A stretch of 7,442 nucleotides of DNA from an uncultured Candidatus Saccharibacteria bacterium (GCA_916049555.1 CAJZIB010000037.1:1-7442), one strand, 5' to 3'. Counted from the first letter of the stretch, positions 1 to 6,517 are shown. A program made the numbers and translations. Notes: a model not told the origin generated them from the letters alone.

Positions 1-41
1 ATACGATGCTCATTTAATTTCTAGGTGAATATTACTTTATG

Positions 42-50
42 TGGTATTCA
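42..50 (+). promoter_or_regulatory. Extended -10 promoter of tRNA-Arg (weak match)
   Basis: TG at 42-43, one spacer base, then TATTCA at 45-50, which is an imperfect -10 hexamer. No TTGACA-like -35 is visible at the usual distance. Counting six or seven bases beyond the hexamer puts transcription start at 56-57, the mature 5' end of the tRNA. The call leans on the better copies of this motif elsewhere in the window. Confidence 0.4.
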
Positions 51-55
51 CACAT

Positions 56-132
56 GCACCCGTAGCTCAGCTGGATAGAGCGTTTGCTTGCGGAGCAAAA
101 GGTCGTAGGTTCGAATCCTGTCGGGTGTACCA
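56..132 (+). tRNA. tRNA-Arg, anticodon GCG, CCA encoded
   Basis: Full cloverleaf of 77 bases. The acceptor stem is 56-62 with 122-128, the D-arm has stem GCTC/GAGC at 65-81, the anticodon stem TTTGC/GCAAA is at 83-87 and 95-99, and the T-arm with TTCGAAT loop is at 105-121. Discriminator A129 is followed by encoded CCA. The seven-base loop 88-94 places anticodon GCG at 90-92, reading CGC and CGU. C35 and an A in the D-loop after GG agree with arginine identity. Odd points are a G-U pair closing the acceptor stem (56 with 128), and G34 where most bacteria have an A34 (inosine) tRNA-Arg. Confidence 0.95.
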
Positions 133-148
133 TATTTGAAATTATTTG

Positions 149-178
149 AAAAAACTCTTCCCTGTGGAGGAGTTTTTT
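149..178. terminator. Bidirectional intrinsic terminator after tRNA-Arg and the Nudix gene
   Basis: An 11-bp stem (151-161 with 166-176, one G-U pair) with loop CTGT is followed by a T-run on the plus strand. A-run 149-154 gives an equal T-run on the minus strand. It can stop transcription from tRNA-Arg and from the convergent Nudix gene. Confidence 0.85.
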
Positions 179-235
179 GTTGATCGAAATTATATGTTTA
201 TTTTTTCTAGAAACGTTTTGTAGGAATAATGTATT

Positions 236-610
236 CTAAAAAGAAGTCTTTTTAATCATCAAGCTATCGTTTGGACAAAGATTGAAATTAATAATCTCAT
301 TTTTGTCTACCCATTTTATGTCATTATGTTCAATCATTTTAAGTTCTCCTGAAATGATTGTTGCTTCAAAATAGGTGATAGAGACATTGTCAGCTTGTAT
401 TGTGGTGAGTTTTTTTAAATTACCTAGAGTTACAGCGAGTTCTTCCTGAATCTCCCTAATGATGCAATCTTCTTCTGTCTCATTAGGTTCAATTTTTCCT
501 CCAGGAAATTCCCAGAGTAATTCATGTCTTTTACCTTTGGGCCTTTGGCATAAGAGAATTTTATCTCCATCTTTAATGATGGCGGCAGAGACTTTAGTTA
601 GCTGATCCAT
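236..610 (-). CDS. MutT-like Nudix hydrolase (probable (d)NTP pyrophosphohydrolase)
   Basis: 124 residues, the usual length of a single-domain Nudix protein. The Nudix box GX5EX7REUXEEXGU is complete at about residues 41-63 except that the final Gly is Ala: G, KIEPN, E, seven residues, RE, I, Q, EE, L, A, V. It directly follows LLWEFPGG, the block typical of MutT/NudG enzymes that cleave oxidised or modified nucleoside triphosphates to monophosphate plus pyrophosphate. All metal-binding Glu residues are present. An in-frame ATG exists upstream at 763, but the extra 51 residues would lie inside the HNH gene and resemble no Nudix N-terminus, so MDQLTK at 610 is chosen. The start overlaps the end of the upstream HNH gene by 17 bases, so the two are probably translationally coupled and function together. 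The substrate cannot be read from sequence. Base composition is AT-rich compared with valS. Confidence 0.9.
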   Translation of the reverse strand: MDQLTKVSAAIIKDGDKILLCQRPKGKRHELLWEFPGGKIEPNETEEDCIIREIQEELAVTLGNLKKLTTIQADNVSITYFEATIISGELKMIEHNDIKWVDKNEIINFNLCPNDSLMIKKTSF

Positions 611-1439
611 ATCCACTTTCTTTTGCACGTTTTTTGGCGATAGTAAAGAGTTTATTAAAATCACTCTTGTCTTCCACGACGTGCATTTTTTTATGACAAT
701 TTGGACATAAGGCGACAGTATTATCAATACTATCTGCGCCACCACGTTCGAGCCATATAACATGATGAGACTCTAGATATGGTTCCCCGTCTTTATCAAA
801 GAAGGGTGCTGGTTTTTCGCAAAGCTCGCAGATTCCGTTTGCTTTAAGTTTTGTGTAGCGTGCAATGCTTTGGTTTCTTATATATTGCTTGGAGGTTGCT
901 TGGCGATATGAACTAGTTTTTGAGCTGCTCTTTACGGCTTGACTTTGTAACTGACTTATAGATAATTTTTTAACTTGCTTTTTCTTTTCTTTTTCATATT
1001 CAGCGATGTATTCTTCTGGAACTGAACCGTCACTAACGAGAGTAAGTGGAAAAATCCAGACTTTTCGCATTAGACCATCTTTGTCTGGTTTGGTTGCCTG
1101 ATATCGCTTTTCAGAGAGCATAACTTCTCCGCGGTAGGTATAGACTTTGTTGCTTGATTCGAAGAGATAGACTGGTAGTTTGGTCAAATGGAGGTTAGCG
1201 AGAAATCTGTTATCTCGGTAATATAAATCTTGGTCACCAGACCTACCGGTGCCGGTATAGTGTAAAGTATTACCTCTCCATTCGTCCTCATAAAGAGAGT
1301 CGTGTTTGCTGAGGATGATAAGGCAGTTATAGTTTTTAGAATAAAGTATGCCAGCGCCGAAGCTGGCTTGAGGTACGATGGATCTAATATCGTCAAAAGA
1401 AACTACTTGTCCAGGTGAGAAAGGCGGCTCGTATTTCAT
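594..1439 (-). CDS. HNH endonuclease with SRA-like N-terminal domain (probable modification-dependent restriction enzyme)
   Basis: 281 residues. Residues 22-135 resemble an SRA/YDG-type (PUA-fold) modified-base reader: a YTGTG...GDQ block at 61-70, then N77, PV at 89-90, a VYTYRGEV strand at 99-106 and KVWIFPL at 126-132. This order parallels the YTGSGG...DQ.L..N..L...PVRV arrangement of SRA domains. A charged, Ser/Gln-rich linker (about 142-195) leads to a zinc-type HNH domain at 200-255: C204, C207, ESHH at 223-226, D239/N240, C245, C248, H249 and H253. All expected ligands and the catalytic His-His pair are present. The fusion resembles McrA-type type IV restriction enzymes such as ScoMcrA, which cut DNA with modified cytosine or phosphorothioate. 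The reader assignment rests on motif spacing alone, and which mark is read is unknown. The gene leads a two-gene minus-strand unit with the Nudix gene and seems to start without a leader. Confidence 0.85.
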   Translation of the reverse strand: MKYEPPFSPGQVVSFDDIRSIVPQASFGAGILYSKNYNCLIILSKHDSLYEDEWRGNTLHYTGTGRSGDQDLYYRDNRFLANLHLTKLPVYLFESSNKVYTYRGEVMLSEKRYQATKPDKDGLMRKVWIFPLTLVSDGSVPEEYIAEYEKEKKKQVKKLSISQLQSQAVKSSSKTSSYRQATSKQYIRNQSIARYTKLKANGICELCEKPAPFFDKDGEPYLESHHVIWLERGGADSIDNTVALCPNCHKKMHVVEDKSDFNKLFTIAKKRAKESGYGSAN

Positions 1440-1445
1440 GTCTTG

Positions 1446-1454
1446 ATTATATCA
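1446..1454 (-). promoter_or_regulatory. Extended -10 promoter TGaTATAAT of the HNH-Nudix unit
   Basis: On the minus strand TGA precedes a perfect TATAAT with the one-base spacing of an extended -10. No -35 match is seen. Seven bases beyond the hexamer is 1439, the A of the HNH start codon, so the mRNA is predicted to be leaderless. No Shine-Dalgarno fits in the remaining six bases. Confidence 0.7.
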
Positions 1455-1554
1455 CAACAGAGATAATAGTGGATTTCATGGAGTTTTTTGTTGATGTGAG
1501 TAGATGATTTTGGAGTATTAGTTGATGCGTATGTTTATCTTTAGACGTTGGATG

Positions 1555-1563
1555 TGATAGAAT
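1555..1563 (+). promoter_or_regulatory. Extended -10 promoter TGaTAGAAT of tRNA-Ser
   Basis: TGA followed by TAGAAT (five of six consensus bases) lies just before the tRNA gene. No convincing -35 is present. The predicted start, 1570-1571, coincides with the mature tRNA 5' end. Confidence 0.6.
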
Positions 1564-1570
1564 GAGAAGT

Positions 1571-1658
1571 GGAAGCGTGGCCGAGTGGTTGAAGGCGCAC
1601 GACTCGAAATCGTGTGGGCAGCAATGTCTCGGAGGTTCGAATCCTCTCGCTTCCGCCA
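1571..1658 (+). tRNA. tRNA-Ser, anticodon CGA, CCA encoded
   Basis: A class II tRNA of 88 bases. GGAAGCG pairs perfectly with CGCTTCC in the acceptor stem, followed by discriminator G and encoded CCA. The anticodon stem CACGA/TCGTG (1598-1602, 1610-1614) encloses loop CTCGAAA with anticodon CGA at 1605-1607, reading UCG. A long variable arm (about 1615-1630), diagnostic of serine tRNA, precedes the T-arm with its TTCGAAT loop. It shares a 13-base T-arm sequence with the tRNA-Arg gene. Confidence 0.96.
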
Positions 1659-1664
1659 GTAAGT

Positions 1665-1690
1665 AAAAATGACCCGTGAGGGTTATTTTT
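1665..1690 (+). terminator. Intrinsic terminator of tRNA-Ser
   Basis: An 11-bp stem (1665-1675 with 1680-1690, one G-U) and loop GTGA end in five T residues, seven bases after the tRNA CCA. Confidence 0.8.
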
Positions 1691-1696
1691 GTTACT

Positions 1697-1725
1697 AAAA
1701 AACGAGGAATATTATTCCTCGTTTT
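1697..1725 (-). terminator. Intrinsic terminator of the sugar transferase gene (bidirectional form)
   Basis: A perfect 12-bp stem (1699-1710 with 1714-1725), loop ATT. On the minus strand it is followed by six T residues (A-run 1697-1702), 24 bases past the stop at 1749. On the plus strand four T residues give a weaker back-up for tRNA-Ser. Confidence 0.85.
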
Positions 1726-1748
1726 AAATATATATTTTGATTTGGAGA

Positions 1749-3209
1749 TTACTCGCTTCCCTTACCAGTAAAGACGGCGCCAAAGGTTTTGAGAAGAATT
1801 TTAATATCGGCTGCGATACTCCAATGATCGATGTAGAAACAGTCGAGACGGACGATTTCTTCGAAGTCAGTGATTTCACTACGGCCGGAGACCTGCCAGA
1901 GGCCGGTAATGCCTGGTTTGATACTAATACGACGTTTATGGTGGGCAGAATACTGATTATATTCATCAACAGTTGGCGGGCGAGTACCAATTAGCGACAT
2001 GCTTCCCTCTAGGACATTAAAGAATTGAGGAAGTTCATCGATGCTAGTTTTGCGGAGAATTTTACCAATTTTAGTAATGCGAGGATCATTTTTCATCTTG
2101 AACATAAAACCTTGCATTTCATTTTGGGATTGAAGGTCTTTAAGGCGCTCCTCTGCATTTTGATACATAGAGCGGAACTTATAGATATAGAAGTATTTAC
2201 CGTTGCGGCCAACACGTTTTTGTTTAAAGATGATTGGTCCGGGATCTTCCAGGAAGATTAGAGGGGCGACGATAATACCGAAAAGTATACAAATGAGACA
2301 GCCAACTATGGCGCCACAGATATCCATCAGACGTTTGATGAGTAATTCCCCATCGGTGAAAAGGCGCGGAGAGAGGCGAATAACGCTAGTAGTGCCGAAG
2401 TCCTCGAGCTTGGTCTCTAGGGTTTCAATAGCGAAACTATCGATGGTGATGAGAGAGTCAATACCCATTTCACTGACGGCCTCGATGAGGTGTTCGATTT
2501 TTTTGCGGTCAATATGGTTGACGCTGAAGATGACGAGATCAACTTGGTGATGTTTGAGGTAGTCGAGGGCGCTTGTGGCGAGCTCTTTAAGTTCGAAGGT
2601 GAAATTTTGATTGTCGGACGATTGGGTAGTGTTTTGATTGTTATCGGCTTTGAGTTTTTTGAGTTTAAAGAAAATGTCTTTTGATTTGCCGGTGAGTGGA
2701 GTGATGCCAATTATTTCGCAATCCTCGGCATCGAGTTTTTGGACGTTTAAAACTGCCTGTTTAAGATCACTATTATCGGTAAAGATGACGGTCTTTTTGG
2801 TATGATGCTCGAGATATTCGCGTTTAATGAAGTGGATGAGAAAGAGGGCAGAAAAAGAAATGGTGAAGTTGATTGAGAAGAAGGTGCCGAAGAAGAGACG
2901 CGGAATGCTGTCGCTGATATGAGTCATGTAGACGATGGTGGAGAAAATGATCGCCATAAAGATATTGGTGAGGGCGGCGGATTTGAGGTGGCGGAGAATG
3001 CCGCGTTTAGCGGTGATTGGGTTGTAACGATAGAAGGTGAAGACGATGAAGTATGAGAGAAGGAGATAGAGGAAAACGGTGGTGTCTTTGAGGTGGCGGA
3101 AGGCGACATCGGAAGGGTCCCAACCGAAACGAGAGAGGTATGAAATCAAAAAGGAGATGGCGATGGAAAAAATATTTGCTAGAAATAACCCAACTCGATG
3201 ATTTGACAT
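1749..3209 (-). CDS. Polyprenyl-phosphate glycosyl-1-phosphate transferase (exopolysaccharide/capsule initiating sugar transferase)
   Basis: 486 residues, the usual length of WcaJ/CpsE-type enzymes. Four hydrophobic segments (about 5-25, 44-61, 79-97, 108-128) form the N-terminal membrane region. A Rossmann-like domain follows at about 138-285, containing an Asn/Gln/Ser-rich stretch near 188-204. A further membrane segment (296-318) leads into the bacterial sugar transferase domain (PF02397 type, 290-486). Its hallmarks are KRLMDICGA (292-300), EDPGP (321-325), KFRSM (344-348), the catalytic TSIDELPQ acidic pair (388-395), GTRPP (408-412), KPGITGLWQVSGR (431-443) and LDCFYIDHWS (455-464). The family transfers a sugar phosphate from a UDP-sugar to undecaprenyl phosphate at the inner face of the membrane, the first step of surface polysaccharide assembly. 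The sugar cannot be told from sequence. No other glycan genes are adjacent, so it is a single-gene unit between its own promoter and terminator. Confidence 0.93.
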   Translation of the reverse strand: MSNHRVGLFLANIFSIAISFLISYLSRFGWDPSDVAFRHLKDTTVFLYLLLSYFIVFTFYRYNPITAKRGILRHLKSAALTNIFMAIIFSTIVYMTHISDSIPRLFFGTFFSINFTISFSALFLIHFIKREYLEHHTKKTVIFTDNSDLKQAVLNVQKLDAEDCEIIGITPLTGKSKDIFFKLKKLKADNNQNTTQSSDNQNFTFELKELATSALDYLKHHQVDLVIFSVNHIDRKKIEHLIEAVSEMGIDSLITIDSFAIETLETKLEDFGTTSVIRLSPRLFTDGELLIKRLMDICGAIVGCLICILFGIIVAPLIFLEDPGPIIFKQKRVGRNGKYFYIYKFRSMYQNAEERLKDLQSQNEMQGFMFKMKNDPRITKIGKILRKTSIDELPQFFNVLEGSMSLIGTRPPTVDEYNQYSAHHKRRISIKPGITGLWQVSGRSEITDFEEIVRLDCFYIDHWSIAADIKILLKTFGAVFTGKGSE

Positions 3210-3218
3210 AATGTGTTT

Positions 3219-3227
3219 ATTATATCA
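3219..3227 (-). promoter_or_regulatory. Extended -10 promoter TGaTATAAT of the sugar transferase gene
   Basis: A perfect TGnTATAAT on the minus strand, identical to that of the HNH gene. The predicted start is 3212, leaving a leader of only about three bases before the ATG at 3209. There is no room for a Shine-Dalgarno and no recognisable -35. Confidence 0.7.
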
Positions 3228-3268
3228 TAAAATGTAAATATTTAAAGAGGTAGAGGGGCTGAAATCTC

Positions 3269-3277
3269 TGTTATAAT
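3269..3277 (+). promoter_or_regulatory. Extended -10 promoter TGtTATAAT of the HIT-valS operon
   Basis: TG at 3269-3270, one base, then a perfect TATAAT at 3272-3277. No -35 is evident. The predicted start near 3284 gives a leader of about 42 bases. This is the one unit here with a normal 5' leader. Confidence 0.7.
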
Positions 3278-3288
3278 AGAACAAAGGC

Positions 3289-3303
3289 GGCGCAAAATGC
3301 GTC
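3289..3303 (+). promoter_or_regulatory. Small hairpin in the HIT-valS leader
   Basis: GGCGCA (3289-3294) pairs with TGCGTC (3298-3303, one G-U), loop AAA. It sits between the predicted start and the ribosome binding site and leaves the latter free. It may stabilise the 5' end. No T-box features are visible. Confidence 0.35.
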
Positions 3304-3313
3304 ACCCAAAAAT

Positions 3314-3320
3314 AAGGGAG
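3314..3320 (+). promoter_or_regulatory. Ribosome binding site of the HIT gene
   Basis: AAGGGAG lies five bases before the ATG at 3326. It fixes the start and shows that the organism does use Shine-Dalgarno pairing, unlike at the apparently leaderless genes nearby. Confidence 0.7.
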
Positions 3321-3325
3321 TTGTT

Positions 3326-3700
3326 ATGGGGAGTATTTTTTCAAAGATTATTGCTGGTGAAATTCCATGCTACAAAATTTATGAGGACGAGAAGACGTTC
3401 GCTTTTCTTGATATTCATCCTGAAACACCTGGGCATACTTTGGTAGTGCCAAAGGTGGAGGTTGATAAATTATATGATCTTGATGAGGAGGATTACCTGG
3501 CGGTAATGAGGACTGTGAAGCTGTTGGCTGCGAATATGGAAAAGGTCCTGGGGAGACGAACGCTTCTGAAAGTGGTGGGGACGGATGTGCCGCACGCGCA
3601 TGTGCATCTAACTTCTCTGGACGAAAATTATAAATATGGCCAGGAGGTACAGATGACAGAGGTGGAAATGCGTGAAATGCAGGAGAAATTGAAGAGATGA
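3326..3700 (+). CDS. HIT-family (histidine triad) nucleotide-binding protein
   Basis: 124 residues, typical of HINT-branch HIT proteins. It begins with SIFSKIIAGEIPCYKIYED, the usual N-terminus, and continues with FLDIHPETPGHTLVVPK (27-43), the conserved strand pair next to the nucleotide pocket. The histidine triad is at 90-94 in PHAHVHL, with H90, H92 and H94 all present. Family members bind purine nucleotides and hydrolyse nucleoside phosphoramidates, and some act on aminoacyl-adenylates. The last point makes linkage to an aminoacyl-tRNA synthetase attractive, but this is inference. It is the first gene of an operon with valS, separated by 37 bases. No signal peptide is seen, so it is cytoplasmic. 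Confidence 0.95.
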   Translation: MGSIFSKIIAGEIPCYKIYEDEKTFAFLDIHPETPGHTLVVPKVEVDKLYDLDEEDYLAVMRTVKLLAANMEKVLGRRTLLKVVGTDVPHAHVHLTSLDENYKYGQEVQMTEVEMREMQEKLKR

Positions 3701-3741
3701 GTGAGAAATATTTTGAAGTAAATGAAAGGAATGAGAAATGA
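3697..3741 (+). CDS. Possible 14-codon minicistron linking the HIT gene and valS
   Basis: An ATG at 3697 overlaps the HIT stop as ATGA. The frame runs MSEKYFEVNERNEK and ends with TGA at 3739-3741, overlapping the valS ATG, again as ATGA. It fills the intercistronic gap exactly, so ribosomes could pass from the HIT gene to valS by two termination-reinitiation steps. An AGGAG at 3681-3685 is 11 bases upstream, rather far. It has one Val codon only, so it is not a classic valine attenuation leader. It may be chance, and valS has its own ribosome binding site (AAAGGA, 3725-3730). Confidence 0.25.
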   Translation: MSEKYFEVNERNEK

Positions 3742-6428
3742 AATTTGCGCCATCATATAATCCGGCGGATTTTGAAACAGAGGTGTATGCAGCCTGGGAG
3801 GCGGCTTCAAAATTTGCGCCGGCAAAAGAGGATCGAGGCGGGAGGAGTGGTCGCGAGTCTAAGCGCTATTCGATTGTGATGCCACCACCAAATGCGAATG
3901 GAAATTTACATATCGGACATGGTTTGACGGTGGCGACTGAGGACTCCTTGACGAGATATTATCGCTTACGCGGACGCAGAACTTGGTATGTACCAGGGGC
4001 GGATCATGCAGGATTTGAAACTTGGGTAGTGTATGAGCGTGAACTTGAAAAACAAGGTAAGACACGTTTTATGTTCTCTAGGGACGAGCTTTATGCTAGG
4101 GTGTGGGATTTTGTGCAAGAGAAACGTGGGGCGATGGAGTTGCAGCTTAGAGCGCTTGGGGCTTCTTGTTCCTGGAAGGATCTAACTTTTACGCTAGACG
4201 AGAATGTGATCCGTCAGACTTATCGAACCTTTGAGAAAATGTGGCAGGATGGGCTGATTTATCGTGGTGAGAAATTAGTAAATTATTGTACAAAACATCA
4301 GACGGCTTTTGCGGATATTGAGGTTGAATATAAAGACGAGGATGGGGCGCTGTATGAGATCAAATATCCACTGGTTGAAAGTGGTGGCTATGTTGTAGTT
4401 TCTACAACGAGACCAGAGACGCTGTTTGGCGATACTGCCGTGGCGGTAAATCCAGCAGATGAGAGGTATGCCGATATTCTTGGTTTGCATGTTTCCCTGC
4501 CGCTTACGCGTCGTGAGATTCCGGTGATCGCTGATCAACATGCGGATATGACTTATGGAACTGGTGTGGTGAAGATTACGCCGGCGCATGATGTGAACGA
4601 TTTTGAAGTGGGGATGCGACATGATTTACCACGAATTTCAGTGATTGGATTTGATGGAAAGATGTTGCCAGTTTGTGGGGCTGACTATGAGGGGCTATCA
4701 GTTTTGGAGTGTCGAAAAAAGGTATTAAAGGATTTGAAAGACGCGGGGCTTTTGCTTGGCGAAAAGAAGATTCGACACTCGGTGGCGCATTGTTATAAAT
4801 GTGGTACTGTGATTGAACCGATGCTAAAAGAGCAGTGGTTTGTGGATACCTCGAAGCTTGCTAAAATGGCGATTGAACACTTAAACAATAATGAAATAAA
4901 ATTTTATCCAGAAAATAAACAAAAGGTGCTGGTGAATTATTTGGAGGGGCTGAAGGACTGGAATATTTCCAGGCAGATTCCTTGGGGGATTGCGATTCCA
5001 ATGTTCAAAAAGGTTGACCCGAATGAGCCCGGCGAGGAATGGGTTTTTGATACGAGAACAAATTTGTCTGATATCGAGATTGGTGGCGTAAAATATGTGC
5101 GCGATGAGGATACTTTTGATACCTGGTTCTCTTCTTCGCACTGGCCAATTGTTTGTACGAACTGGGAGGAAAAGATTGGTAGCGAGTTTTATCCATTGAA
5201 TGTGATGGAGACCGGGGCTGATATTCTATTTGCGTGGGTGGCACGTATGATTATGGTGGGCCTTTATGTGACTGGCGAAGTGCCATTTAAGGAAGTGTAT
5301 TTGCATGGTTTAGTTTTGGACGCACATGGCAAGAAGATGTCGAAGTCAAAGGGTAATGTGATTAACCCGATGGAGATGATCTTACAGTATGGTTCTGATG
5401 CTTTCAGGCTTGGAATTTTGCGTGGCCGTTCGGCTGGCTTGAATCAGGCATTTTCGGAAAATTCAGTAATTTCTGGACGAAACCTTTGCAATAAGTTATG
5501 GAATATTTCACGGTTTGTTCAGGGGATTGTGGATGCAGAAGAAGCTGAGAAGGGTTTTTCAGAGACTGATGTATCGGTGGTCCTGGGCAATGAAGCGAAT
5601 GGAGCGGTTCATCAAACTGCTAGCGACTCGATCAATCCGGAAGTTTATCAGTATACGACTAATAATATGGGGGAGGATTGGATTTGTCGTGAGATTAACC
5701 GAGCGAGGGGCGTACTTGAACAGTGTATGGCGGAGTATCGTTTTTCTGAGGCGGTAGAGACGATTTATGAGCTGATCTGGAATAAATATGCGGACTGGTT
5801 CCTTGAGAGCCAAAAGATTTTCAAGAATATTTCCCTGCTCAAGGTGACATTAGAGTCGATTTTGACGATGCTACACCCATTTGCACCATTTGTAACTGAG
5901 GCGATTTGGCAGAATTTGTCTTGGACTGATGGGATGATTATTGATGCAATGTGGCCATCAATTATGGGCTACGATGAAATTTCTGCGGAGAATTTCGAGC
6001 GATTAATTGAGGTGATTTTTGAGATACGCGGAATGGAAACTGCGCTTTCGAAATTTAATAAAGGTAAGAAATTCGGGCTATTAGTAGGGGAGGATATTTT
6101 AGTCAACGATAATTTATTACTTGTGAAGTTTTTGTCGAGGGTGCCGGCGATTGCTTCAACTAATGGTATACCTAAGGGCTTGCGGCTAGCGACTGTGAAT
6201 CACGAGCTTTATCTTGATGTTCCAGAGAAGGTGGTAGTTGATTTTAGGGACGAGCTTGAGGCGAAAATTCTTGCGATCGGTCGTGAACTAGATGGACTTA
6301 ATGCTAGGATGATGAATCCGCGTTATGTCGAAAAGGCTCCTCAGCAGCTGGTTAGAGAGACGCGTAATAGTATTGCGGAGAAAGAAGAACAGATTCAACA
6401 TCTAAAATCGCAGCTTGAGTTGATTTAG
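3738..6428 (+). CDS. valS: Valyl-tRNA synthetase
   Basis: 896 residues, within the family's usual range. This class Ia enzyme charges tRNA-Val with valine in the cytoplasm. The HIGH signature is at 58-61 after PPPNANGNL, and KMSKS is exact at 533-537. The editing (CP1) domain carries STTRPETLFGD (222-232) and GTGVVKITPAHD (275-285), which clears mischarged Thr-tRNA. A Cys pair in HCYKCGT (351-357), with the VIEPMLKEQWF block, suggests a zinc knuckle. DWNISRQ is at 407-413. The anticodon-binding helical domain begins near 580 (GRNLCNKLWN), with a poorly conserved Ser/Asp/Asn-rich stretch at about 605-645. The C-terminal coiled coil specific to ValRS covers 836-896, including NPRYVEKAP. The start is fixed by AAAGGA seven bases upstream. 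It is the second gene of the HIT operon. Confidence 0.97.
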   Translation: MKFAPSYNPADFETEVYAAWEAASKFAPAKEDRGGRSGRESKRYSIVMPPPNANGNLHIGHGLTVATEDSLTRYYRLRGRRTWYVPGADHAGFETWVVYERELEKQGKTRFMFSRDELYARVWDFVQEKRGAMELQLRALGASCSWKDLTFTLDENVIRQTYRTFEKMWQDGLIYRGEKLVNYCTKHQTAFADIEVEYKDEDGALYEIKYPLVESGGYVVVSTTRPETLFGDTAVAVNPADERYADILGLHVSLPLTRREIPVIADQHADMTYGTGVVKITPAHDVNDFEVGMRHDLPRISVIGFDGKMLPVCGADYEGLSVLECRKKVLKDLKDAGLLLGEKKIRHSVAHCYKCGTVIEPMLKEQWFVDTSKLAKMAIEHLNNNEIKFYPENKQKVLVNYLEGLKDWNISRQIPWGIAIPMFKKVDPNEPGEEWVFDTRTNLSDIEIGGVKYVRDEDTFDTWFSSSHWPIVCTNWEEKIGSEFYPLNVMETGADILFAWVARMIMVGLYVTGEVPFKEVYLHGLVLDAHGKKMSKSKGNVINPMEMILQYGSDAFRLGILRGRSAGLNQAFSENSVISGRNLCNKLWNISRFVQGIVDAEEAEKGFSETDVSVVLGNEANGAVHQTASDSINPEVYQYTTNNMGEDWICREINRARGVLEQCMAEYRFSEAVETIYELIWNKYADWFLESQKIFKNISLLKVTLESILTMLHPFAPFVTEAIWQNLSWTDGMIIDAMWPSIMGYDEISAENFERLIEVIFEIRGMETALSKFNKGKKFGLLVGEDILVNDNLLLVKFLSRVPAIASTNGIPKGLRLATVNHELYLDVPEKVVVDFRDELEAKILAIGRELDGLNARMMNPRYVEKAPQQLVRETRNSIAEKEEQIQHLKSQLELI

Positions 6429-6438
6429 TTCCCTGTTA
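6429..6438 (+). repeat. 10-base direct repeat TTCCCTGTTA, copy 1
   Basis: It begins immediately after the valS stop codon. An identical copy is at 6767-6776. The core TTCCCT, or its complement AGGGAA, recurs near 6574, 7009 and 7160. Confidence 0.5.
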
Positions 6439-6517
6439 TAGATTGTGCTGAATCATATATAGGCTAGATGTTGCAACAAAAATGAGTCTTTTGGTCCAAA
6501 ATATGACTGTGGCCGTG

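Noticed and set aside
236..253. A-rich/T-rich hairpin at the end of the Nudix gene as a terminator
   Set aside because: It lies inside the coding sequence with a very weak A-T stem. The hairpin at 149-178 is a far better terminator.
611..763. Upstream ATG extension of the Nudix frame by 51 residues
   Set aside because: It lies wholly inside the HNH coding region in another frame, shows no Nudix-like N-terminus, and the internal ATG at 610 gives the normal family length.
104..1650. 13-base repeat AGGTTCGAATCCT in both tRNAs as attachment sites
   Set aside because: It is the conserved T-arm sequence of tRNAs. No integrase gene or 3'-end tRNA duplicate is present.
1737..3109. Several plus- and minus-strand frames of 61-115 codons across the sugar transferase gene
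   Set aside because: They are shadows of the 486-codon gene, lacking motifs or initiation signals.
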